From: Globodera rostochiensis
Taxonomy: Eukaryota; Nematoda; Chromadorea; Rhabditida; Heteroderidae
Reading direction: 5' to 3'
DNA length: 64,000 nt
Assembly (NCBI GenBank): GCA_018350325.1
Contig: JAEVLN010000020.1
Span: 1,395,796-1,459,795 of the forward strand
Position 1 is the stretch's first letter. Each line of letters starts with the position of its first letter. Made by a program: the position numbers and the translations under genes. This document shows, in pieces, positions 45,466 through 60,680 of this stretch. The notes beneath the pieces were generated by a model that was given only the letters and a program-made list of their open reading frames with translations, was not told the DNA's origin and made no database searches.

Positions 45466-48400
45466 TTACGACGCAATTTCCCCCGCTTTCCCATCGCTTT
45501 GAGTCCGGAAGAATCGCTCCAAACGCTGCAGCGCCTCGGGCAACGCGACCGCACGCGTCAATCGCTGCCGAATCCATCCGGGAAGCCCGCCGGCAATTGT
45601 CTCGCGCGCGTAACGCTCGTCCAGCAGCACAATGGCGGCGTAGTCGGCACGGTGGCGAATGGCACGTCCGATGGCCTGGTTAATGGCCTGCAGGCACAAC
45701 TGCTCGTAGAAGCGCGTGCCAGCACCGGGCCCACTGTGCTTGTCCAAATACTGTGAGTGAATCAAATTGATTATGAGACAAAAGTGGACCAATTCTTTAA
45801 ATAATGCAAATGTTCGATCGCTTTTTGCATTCTCTGCCGATCAAAACTTCAAAACTCACGCGAATTCGCTCTTTCAATTCGGCAGAGTTTCTGTTCGGGT
45901 AAGGCAGCCCGACCATTAGCACGCAACGGCCCAATTCGTCAGAGAAGTTTATGCCTTTAGAAAAGCAACAAAAATCGCCAATTTTAAAAAGAATTTCAAA
46001 TTTATCCCCTTTCTTTTCTAATCAAAATTTGCACAAAAAGTCCCCCCCCCCCGGCGTCCAACCCTCGCTAAGCTTTCCGCCGACCACCGCAAAAAGGACG
46101 GCGCCCTGGCACGAGCGGGCGGACTCGCAAAAGGCAGGCCAAATTTGCTGTTGCTGCTGTCAGAGGGGCGAGTGAAATTCAAAAAAAATGGAAATTCACC
46201 GGCTGCGGCCCGTCGTTGGTCTCCGCCTTCGCCTCGACATGGACGCGTTTGACACGCTGCAGCTGCTCCCAGTGGCCGGAGGTGCGCAAGTGCTGCACAA
46301 AAGAGGACAAAAAGGCGTAGGAGGGAAAGAAGGCCACCGCCCCGTTGGGCACCAGCCGAAGCAGCGCCAGCAAACACTGGGCCACTGCAGTGAGCGCCGG
46401 GGGCGAGCAACGGGCGGCAAAGTGCAAATTCAGCGGCTGAGCACTGCCGTCTGGGCCATTGCCTGCAGGAATTGTGATCAGAAAGCAACCAACCACCACA
46501 TTTTGGCCCCGATCATTTTGTAGTGATTGTATCGGACTGATCTATGAAATGAAGATGATCACGTGCCGATTTGCAGTGCAATCAGCTGCTTGTCGTCGAT
46601 GACGTGGCCGCACGTGAACTGCACAATGCGTTGGTCGGGCACTGCGCAGACGCGCCGGAGGGCGTCAATAAGCTGATCAGTCGGACGCATTGTGCCCCCA
46701 AGCAAAATGAGCGTACGCGCCTGCGTGACCAGCTCGCCAAGGCGGGCGGCCGGGTTCAATAGCAGAAAACGGAGACGAACATCGACTGCAAAAAGTCGAC
46801 ATATTCCAGACTTTGTTCATTTTTCCAAACATTTAATATTATTTCTAAAAAGAAATACACACCAATTTTATGAGCGGAATCGGACAATGGTCGACGACGA
46901 CTAATAACAATCCGAGCATCTTCCGTTCGCGAAGTTATTATAGCCTAAAGGTTCCGAAAAATAATCCTCTCAAAAAAAAAGATTCAAAAGCTTGGCAACT
47001 TTTTGGCAAGGACTTAACCCGAACTTCTCGAGAATGCGTAGCGAGCGAACTATCTCAACTCGAGAATTGATCTTGCCACTATCTTAGTTCGGGCTCGTCT
47101 ACTTTAGCGCTCTCTGTCTTTGAACACCTCGATGAATTCCCGTAATTGGTAAAGCGGCGTTGAACTGCTTGCCGTCGTCGTCGCTGCAGGCGGTGTGTTA
47201 CTGTCGTTGGATGGAGAAATGTCTTCGCCCATTTTAGCCTTATTCGGGCCACATTTGTCGAATCTTTTTTTCGTTGTTGCATTTTGAGACTTCCGTCCAA
47301 CCCGATCGATCAGCGATTTTAACCCTCCAGCGCCGTTTTCCTTTGATACGAGCAGCGGTTGTGGTTGCACGTGAGCGTGCCGAAGACGAAAGTCGCGCAG
47401 TTTTCGGCACAACTTCGACTGCTCCAAGTAGGCGAGTAGACGGAAAAGGTCAATGTCCGCAGCGGAGCCCAACTGAAATTTTGAAAAATTAAAAAATGAA
47501 TTAAGCTAATCAGACCGCGCGCCAAGGAAAGTTATAAAGAATTTTTTGATCCGAGACTCTCGACTGCCCCCAGCGTACTCTTCGGGAATTAGCCTTTAAA
47601 CGGTGCCCACTTTAGCCATAAATTGAGTCAAAGTGAGCACAGTCTCATCGGCGGCACAATCATTCGCCGCCGCCGGCGGGGCAAAGGAATTGGCCAAATT
47701 GTGCAAAGCGACGGCGAGTGAACGGAGTTGGCGGATGTGCCGGAGGTTTCGCGGCGAAAGCCGCGTTCGAAAGCGCTCCGCGTAGTCGTGGAGAAGAGAG
47801 GAACAGACGCTAAGCTGTGCCATGCTCAACTCCACCTTAATTGAGAGTGAATTGAATGGGATTCGAGTCTCGAGAGTGGATTGAATGGGACGAGTCTCGA
47901 GAGTATTGAATTGCCAAGTCTCAAACTTTTGCTCCCTCAATTACTGCGTGGATGGAGGACAATGTCTGCAGCAAATTGTGCGCCTCGTCAACGATGAGCA
48001 CATTGTCACGCAGGTCCAACCTGAAACATGGTCTGAATCTTTGAACCCCGAACATTTTGGGTATTTCAAGACAGAATTAGAAGAGATTGCCGATATCATT
48101 TCTATCAAAAAGGAGTCTCTCGACTTGTCCAAAAGTCTATCGGAAAAGACCAAATTCAGGATTTTGGTGTTTTTGATCAGTCTCGAATCAATGTCACGTC
48201 TCAGCGTGATCATCTGCTGATTTGTGAGTTGCCCCAGTCTGTCCAACCGCCATGCGTCGCGAGTGGCTTTGTGCAGCAAAATGTTGTACGGGACGAGCAC
48301 CAGTTGGCATAGGCCAAGCGCTGCGCGGGTAGCAAAATAGGGACAGGCGCGCCGGCGGCGGCCCAACTCGCGCATATCGCCTCCGGCGCTGGGCGGCTGC

Positions 48401-51400
48401 GTGTTGGCCACCAGCGCGGCTCCGCACAAATCTTCGATGGCTTCTGCGCGGGCGAACTCGCAGCCGCAGCCCTTTTTGCCAACTTTGGCCGTCTGAACAT
48501 TTGATCAAATCAAATCACACGTTTTGAAGATGGATTTTCTCAGCAAATGATCCACCATTTGGCCGTCTTCCCCTCGCCGTGTTCGCTTTTCCCCTCCGTC
48601 GACGGCAACTCCGCTTAACAGTTCATTGCACCGATCGTTGATCAACCCGGTGACGCCCAGCGATCGGACCGCATCATTTACGCACAACATTTGTCGGGAG
48701 CCGAGCGTGAGAACACGCGGACGGAAGTCGGTTTTGGTCAGCTCTTGCGCAAACTGTTCAAGCTGCACTCAAAAGAATGAATCTTTGAGCAAAAATCCTT
48801 GTCAGGCTTTTCAGATCAGGAATCGGTACAAAATTAACAATTTTCAAAAACCCTTGGGTAAAAGCGATAAATACAAAATGCCTAAGCAAAAAAGCGACGT
48901 GTTCAAGCAGGACCTGGGAATGTGTTCTGCTGGCATAAATTATTTTCCGACATAAAAGCGGTGGTTGTTCTTCTTCTTCTTCTTTGCTCTGTTCGTTCGT
49001 CTCAGACTTTGAGCAAACATTGGCACCGCTCTGATCTTCCTCATCGGAACCACTCGGGATCAGATCCTTTAAGTAATTATACGGACAATTGGGCATCAAT
49101 CTCGGTCAATTGTGCCATTATCCGGTTCCCAAATGTTTGGTTCCACTGTTGTCCATTTGTCCAAAAATGTGCTCAATTGTTCAAAATTTCTTGGTGCTCA
49201 ATTGTCCGGCATTTCTTTAAGTACAACCAACAAAAGCGCCAAAAAGTAGGGATTCTCATCGAGTCAAGAAATTAGTGTTTGAAGTCTGATCTCGGTCTCG
49301 ATCACACTTACGGCACCTGGTCCCCATCCTCATGCTCTGCTCCGTCCTGTCGACTTTGTTGTTGCTGTCCAGTTTCCTGTCCTAGTGGGACGGACTCAAA
49401 ATGTTTCCTCTTTCCCGCAGGCCATCCATCTTGTTTCTGCCGTTGACTGATCATCTTCTGTCGCTGCCTGACCATCTCCAACTTCTGTTCCACCTTCCGT
49501 CGCTGCTCTGTTAGTTCTTCCACCTGTTCCAGCTCGACTTCAGCCTAAGTTCGAGGCGGAATCCTTTTGAACACAATGATTAAGTCATTAATTACCTCCA
49601 TCTTCAGCTTGTGCGCCTTCAACCAGTCTGGAGCAGTGCCGGCATCTGAAACCGATTAAAAAGAATTTTAACTGTTTTTTATTCGTACATTTACGGAAGC
49701 TCTGAAAACCTAAAATATTTTCTTTTTTTCACCATCACATTTTTTGTTTCTTTGTCATTTCCAAAGAAAGAAAACGGCCTCCCACTTGGCGGAAGCGGAA
49801 GAAGGAACTAATTTGTAAGCCTAATCTTCTGTTCAACAGACAATCCATTATTCATCGATTGGACTGATTGATGTTTGTTGCCTCCAGCAGAGCTAACCCC
49901 CCCCCCCAAGCAGTGTTCCCGGGACTCAATCACTCTCGATTCTCGAGGTGGTGATGGCGAGAGTAAAAAAGAAAGAGAAGGCGGCGGAAATCGATGCCCA
50001 GAGACACACCGAACATTGAGAAGCGGAAGCCAATCATTCACATTTTACGGAGACAGCTAGGCCAAATAGTTCAAACACCCCGCAGTGTTTCCCATTTATG
50101 ATGATCAAATGATCAAGTCTGATCTCGATCCGTTGTCCAGGATCAGATATGATTCAAAGTAGAGTAGGGTGATCAGACTCGACAAAACGGGAGGTTCTAG
50201 GCTTATTAGACGACACTTCAAAAGCCGATCTGATCCAAGATTATCGGGGGAAAATGTCCAAATTCCCTAAACAAACGGAACAACAAAATGTCGATGGCGC
50301 GGACGAAGCGGCGGAAGTGTTGCTGAACTATCGGAACACGACAACAAATGTGCACCCGCTAATTGTCCAATTGTGTCGATGCGAACTCAGCGACGACGAC
50401 GGGGAGAAGGACAAAGAGGCCAAAGTGGGAGAAGAAAGGGAAAAGTCGCCGCCCGAGCCCATTTTCCGGGCAGACGAGCACAATGTCCAGGTGCGCAATG
50501 TCCGAGATCGGAACTTAATTGGTAGGGATTAGAATCTCCGGATTCCCGAAGAATCCCACACAATTAGATCAGTAAATATTACGGCATCGGAATAATCGAT
50601 TTCATCTGATCGATCTGTCGTTGTGAATAATCCCGCGGGATTAGACAATTTTAGCGAATCCCGAAAGATAGAAATGAATTTGCCTGATTTCGAATTAAAA
50701 TTTAGTTTGACCCGGACAAGTATTTGGACGGCTTCTACAAGTCGGCACGAGAGGACACGGCCATGCAAATTGTGCTCTTCTTTCTGCCGGGAATGATCTG
50801 TCGACTGCCCAACAACATCGAGACGATGCTTGACCTGGGCGCCGGTTTATTTTAGGCTTGAATACCACCAAATAGCGCCTTTTTGGACCAAAGGTCCCAC
50901 GGTGTACATTCCGTTGAGTGCGCGAAACCACGTGACGTCATTCTTCAGCGCCGACTACGCGCAGGTGCCGGACTCAACTTTATTCGAATAAATAAGCAGG
51001 GATGGCACGGCACGTTCCAGGTGAATCGGCAACGGTTGGTCGAATGGATTGAGGGCAGAAACAGCTTCGACTGGGCCGAAATATGCAAATGGATTGCCAA
51101 CATTGAGGCGAACAACGAGACACCCGCACAAATGCAGGAGAAGACGCGCAAGAAGATGAAGGCGGTCCTGGAGGTGCTCTGATCAGTACCGTATTTTTTC
51201 AAGGAACCAAAATTTGTTCCGATTCGTATCAGTTCAGGTGAATGTCCACGAACGACCGGTGGTCCGTGCGGTTGACTATCGCGTGGACGAGCAATTGGAT
51301 GTTCCGGAACAGTTCGAACTGGTTGCCACCGTTTTCTGCATGGAATACTCATGCGAAGACCTGGACGGATATCGACGGGTACGACAATAAATGGCACATT

Positions 51401-52562
51401 CGCAAATTTACGTTCAGACGCCTTATTAAATTTCATTACAAAATGCAGGCAATTAACGGCGCCTGCGGGCTGATCAAACCGGGCGGCTGGCTGCTGCAGG
51501 GCGGCATTTTCCACGCCACCGAATATTGCTTTGGCGGGAAGCGCTTCAGCAGCCATTTTCTCCGGCGAGACGACGTGTTTATGGCATTAAAAGTTGGTGA
51601 ATGGACGGCGGGGGGCGGGGGGAGGCACATTGATCAGTCCCGATCAGTGATCGGAGAGAAGAAGCGCAAAGTTCGTAGTGAATTTTAGAATTTGACATGG
51701 ATTGCCAAGTAATTTGACTCTAATTTTCCTTATTTTTGGAAATCTGACAATAACAAACATTTTTTTAGTGTTTTTAAGCGATTTCTTCCAAAATTCAAAT
51801 TTCAGGAGAATGGAATGTGCACGCAAAAGGGCGCCACCCACGACCAATTCCACTTCATAACACACGAGGACATTTTCTTGTTGTTGTCCAAAAAAGTTGG
51901 CAACGCCGAAGCCGACGTAACGGCGGGCCAAACGGTAAATGAAAGATTTTGAAATATTTTAATTGCCGGGGGGCTTCAAAACCTTTAAAATTTAATTAAT
52001 TAAATATTTAGCACGATTAATCCGAAAGGCAATAAAACGGACGACTCACTTCGAATTCGTTGGCCAAGCGCCTCGGCCTTTTGTTGGCACTGTTCCCGCT
52101 GGCGTCTTTCATCGTCCTCCAGCCAACTGAGGGCCTTCAAATGCTCAAAATTTTTATGCTTTTCAAAAATGGCGCTTTTTTGTTTTGTTTGTTGAATAAA
52201 TAAGGGTAAAATTACATCCAAATTTTCTACTCAATTTTATTTGTGAAATTAATTTAAAATTTCCTTCGCTTTCAAACGCACCGCACAAATTGCGGACAAC
52301 GATTTGCCCGTGCCGGTCGGCGACTCCAAAATGGCCACCCGTCGCCGCTCAATCGCGTCGTACATCGTCCGCATCAGTCGCGATTGGATGTCGTAGGGTT
52401 TGAACGGAAAGCCAAAAGTCGCGCCATTATTCTGATTAAAAAATTGCGGGAATTTGTGGACTTAATTCCCAAACAGTTTAAATTCAACCAAAATATTTTA
52501 ATTGATTTCTCTAACTAATTAGCCACCTGCTGCTGCTCTCGTTGGTGTCCGTCTTTGTCCAT
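45466..52562 (-). CDS. DDX11/CHL1-type iron-sulfur DNA helicase
   Basis: This is an XPD-family 5'-3' helicase linked to sister chromatid cohesion. The exons are 52562-52527, 52431-52282, 52134-52050, 49645-49596, 49544-49317, 49066-48914, 48762-48556, 48492-48248, 48020-47945, 47835-47611, 47472-47128, 46944-46863, 46785-46567, 46462-46200, 46156-46063, 45954-45860 and 45750-45466, giving 945 aa. Motifs are [13 protein letters not shown], Walker [11 protein letters not shown] (near residue 50), [12 protein letters not shown] (Ia), [10 protein letters not shown] (DEAH, near 397), [28 protein letters not shown] and [23 protein letters not shown]. Cysteines for the Fe-S cluster lie in LCVN, INDRCNE, KGCGCEF and RACPYF. 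The intron between exons 3 and 4 (49646-52049) contains a whole gene on the other strand. Intron 13 (46566) is best read as GC-AG. Confidence 0.93.
50254..51952 (+). CDS. NNMT/PNMT-family amine N-methyltransferase, nested
   Basis: This is an S-adenosylmethionine-dependent N-methyltransferase; the substrate cannot be inferred. The exons are 50254-50490, 50706-50844, 50894-50964, 51021-51173, 51238-51378, 51449-51592 and 51806-51952, giving 343 aa. [20 protein letters not shown] is the family-typical start of the domain. [22 protein letters not shown] glycine-rich AdoMet loop follows (LDLGAGPTVYI), then SADYAQ with the acidic residue, [31 protein letters not shown] and [14 protein letters not shown]. 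The N-terminal 80 residues are acidic and not conserved-looking. The gene lies entirely within one intron of the DDX11-like gene on the opposite strand, 98 bases from exon 3 and 608 from exon 4 of the host. Confidence 0.9.
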
Positions 52563-53125
52563 TTGGCGGCACCAAATATAAGAAACTGGACTTGAATATA
52601 TTTAAGCGATAACCAGAAGTTGAACTTGCTGTAATTTGGCTATTGCGCAACCACAGTCAGAAAATCCCTAACTCCACCAAAATCACAGAATCGAGCTAAT
52701 TGAGTCCATGTAACAAAACCAGTCGAATTGACGTGCACGACTTTACTTCGGCTATTTTTATTTCATATGTACTAACACAGAAATGAAATAATTGGAGAAT
52801 TTATTCTGGATCGGGTTATGCAAATTGTTGGTTGACGATGTAAGTTGGTAGGAACAAAGATGTGAGAATAACAAAACAAAACAAAATAGAAAGTTTGGAG
52901 GGGGGGGAGGGGGGGGGGGTCATAATCGGAAAAAATAGTCATCATCCAATCCACACAATGCGTCGCCGTACAGCAACAATAATATACCGTAAATGATCAA
53001 TTTCAATATATAATGTAGAGATCGGACCCTTGAGGTGAACGAAACATTTGACAAATCATTTGAAAAAAAATATTCAATTTTGTCCGATCTCTAATCCAAA
53101 CGTCCGTCCGCCCTTTTCAATTTAT
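52563..53125. other. Gap between SPT16 and DDX11, same strand
   Basis: This 563-base gap between the SPT16 stop and the DDX11-like start includes a purine tract GAGGGGGGGGAGGGGGGGGG near 52899. It is either a promoter or the intercistronic region of a loose operon. The sequence alone does not decide. Confidence 0.5.
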
Positions 53126-58158
<5,033 letters not shown>

Positions 58159-58775
58159 TTCGCTCAAAATCGCTAAAGGAATTGATTAAGGATATATATT
58201 TTTCAAAATGTCATTCCCTAAATTGCATTTCCTGATTTCTCCGTTTATTTACTTTTTATCTAGCCTGACTCGCTCAAATAAATTTAAAAAATATGAATTA
58301 GGTAGGTACACAACTGCTGTGTTTTCTTAAAAATTTTTGGCTCAAAAAAACGTAAATTTCGTTTATTTTACTTAAAGCATTGTTTTGAAAATACAAATTT
58401 TTAATTGTTGGCGATCTGTCAATACGAATTTTGTTGCAGACGCCATCTTTAGGTTTTTTAGTTCTGTAAATCGTTTTTACTGCTTTTTTCACCCGTAATT
58501 ACAACCTGGTATAGTCCCGGAAAACCGGCCATTTTTTTATAAATTTTAAAACGGGAGTACAGCAAATGCCGCGTTGGGATTTTTAGTTATTAATTGGTAT
58601 GAAATTAGAAAATTCGCCTTTTGTTGTAAGGAGCGGTAGGGGGAGGGGATTTGAAAGATTTTCGCCTTTGCGCTGGCTTTCAAGTTAGCTCTCTTTGCCC
58701 GTATAATAAGCAATCTGACAGATCTGTTTAAAGTACCAGCATTTTTTAGATTCGCCTCGCAAATAAAGACATAAA
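58159..58775. promoter_or_regulatory. Divergent promoter region, SPT16 and eL14
   Basis: These 617 bases lie between the start codons of two strongly housekeeping genes on opposite strands, so both promoters must be here or within 5' UTRs. It is AT-rich with a purine stretch AGCGGTAGGGGGAGGGG near 58631. No clear TATA or initiator element could be assigned. Confidence 0.5.
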
Positions 58776-60276
58776 ATGATTTACCACCGATTTGTGGAAA
58801 TTGGTCGTGTCGTGTACATCGCCAAGGGCAAGGAGCAAGGGAAGTTGGCCGTAATTGTGAATGTCATTGACGGGAACAAGGTTTTTTGTTGCTTAGAGCC
58901 TATCAAAATAAAAGCAAAGACCGGGTAGTTCGCCGGAACGGTTTTCGGTTTTATTGGAAAATTTTGGGTTAGCCAACCTCTTTCATCAGCTTTTGAACAC
59001 TTTCAATACCCAATCTAACTTATTTTAATCAATCAAAAGCTCGAATGAATTGAGCTATGCTGCGATAAAGTTTGCGTCGGTTAAAATTTAAAACTCCCTG
59101 TTCCCTAAAAAAATAGATTGGGCCTGCCTCAGAGCCTTGCAAAACAACTTTTAATAAGTCGATTTACATTGTAACAGTTTGCTTTTTCAGGTTTTGCTGG
59201 ACGGGCCCTGCTCGGGCGTGCCGCGCGGTGTGTGGAATTTTAAGGACTTACAGCTCACAAAGTTCACTGTGCCGTTGCGTGTTGGCCAACGCAGCAAAGG
59301 CGTGAGAGAGGCGTACGAAAAGGCCAAAATTGGCGATCTGTGGTTGGGCACTGAATGGGCAAAGCGCATTGCGCATAAACAGAAGGTCAGCTCAAGAGAA
59401 AGATTTTTTGAATTTTTAAGGCAGAAAATTTTCGATTGCAACATTCCCAGTCAAATAAAATAACTTCTGTATCTATTATAAATGAAAAGAGGAATTGTCT
59501 CTCTTTTCTTTTTGATTTATTATGGATAGAGTTAGGACTTTTTAAAAAGCTGTATCTATCTGTACCTGGAATAACTGTCTGTACCTGTACAAAAAATACA
59601 GACGTTCGAGGCCTCCAGTGTACTCTGTACACAGGAAAAGTAAAGTCTCTATACGGGTACAGTCAGAACTCTAAGTATTATGGAGATATCACCAGAATAA
59701 ATATTGTTCCAGAATTGAGTCCATAAAGCGGGCACATGGCTCAGTCGTTAGTGTCTTTGAACATTACTTTTGTGTGTCTTGGTTCGATGCCCTTTTCCCC
59801 GGGTTTTTTCTCCGCTTTCAAAAAGCACCGTACGCGCCCGCACATTTGCATGGCGCCGTTCGGTCGTCACGAAAGCGAAATTGTACACGAATTCAATTGG
59901 GTGAGACAAACGTCAACCCGCCAATGGAAAATGGCGTCCGTCTCAATATGAATTCATACAAAATTTATTCAATTAGATTTATCTTTCTTATTACCAAATT
60001 TTTTGGGATGGTGAACGTATACAATTTGTCGTCGAAAATTTTAGCAATTTTTATAGTTTTTAGTGATGAACTTCCCCAGAATCTACTTAAAGTCGTCTTT
60101 TATGGGTGTTACAAGCTAAAATTTAGCAAAATCATTTGATTTATCGTTGATTTCAGCGCGCCTCACTCACCGACTTTGAACGCTTCAAAGTTTTCAAAGC
60201 CAAACAGCATCGCAACCGTTTGGTGCGCGTGGAGATCGCCAAACTAAAGAAGAAGACGACGCCGGCGGCGAAATGA
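58776..60276 (+). CDS. rpl-14: Large ribosomal subunit protein eL14
   Basis: The exons are 58776-58880, 59191-59385 and 60157-60276, giving 139 aa. The N-terminal KOW-type domain reads FVEIGRVVYIAKGKEQGKLA and VNVIDGNKVLLDGP. GVPRGVWNFKDLQLTKF and the basic end FKAKQHRNRLVRVEIAKLKK follow the eL14 family. The introns (310 and 771 bases) are large for this genome, and the second contains a tRNA-like element. The start is the first ATG, 5 bases after AAAGACATAA. Confidence 0.95.
59730..59793 (+). repeat. tRNA-derived element in eL14 intron 2
   Basis: GGGCACATGGCTCAGTCGTT contains an A-box-like TGGCTCAGTCGTTAG, and GGTTCGATGCCC about 31 bases on is a B-box-like sequence. A cloverleaf is not convincing (no paired acceptor stem), so this is a pseudo-tRNA or SINE head. 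The similar element at 34190-34262 shares the box spacing and the GTGT(C/T)TT word after the A box. Confidence 0.5.
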
Positions 60277-60680
60277 ATCAGTGAAGGGGAATGATAAATG
60301 TTTTTTGAACCCGCAGGCCCATTTTTGTTGATGCAAAAAAGTTTGTTTGTTGGAATGTGTTAAATTTTTTTGCAAATATTTTTTCTTTTTTTTACTCGTT
60401 GTGGGGAGGGTGACATCCCCGTCCGTTTTTGGGAGCCTGAACTGTTTGGGGAAGTCTGGTGTCATGGCCCAGCATCCCTTGGCCAAGTGTCATTTGTTCG
60501 GAACGTTTGTTCTTTTCTTCCGTTTCCGAGTCTGGGTTTAAAATCAATATGAGTCGAAATAAAACTTTTTTGGGGCAAGTTTTGCGTCAATTATCTTAAT
60601 TAGACGTCTTCGGGCATCTCCCTTTTCTGTTTTATTTATTCGTAAATTATTAATAAAAATGCCCAATAATTAGGGTTCAA
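60277..60680. other. Short gap between convergent genes
   Basis: This is the 3' flank of eL14 and of the receptor subunit. A CGAAATAAAAC poly(A)-like signal for eL14 is near 60556, and AATAATTAATAAA-type sequences lie near 60646. Confidence 0.5.

Noticed and set aside
46018..46488. 156-codon minus-strand frame overlapping DDX11 exon 14
   Set aside because: It is a shifted frame of a GC-rich conserved exon. The other frame encodes the conserved FFPSYAFL block.
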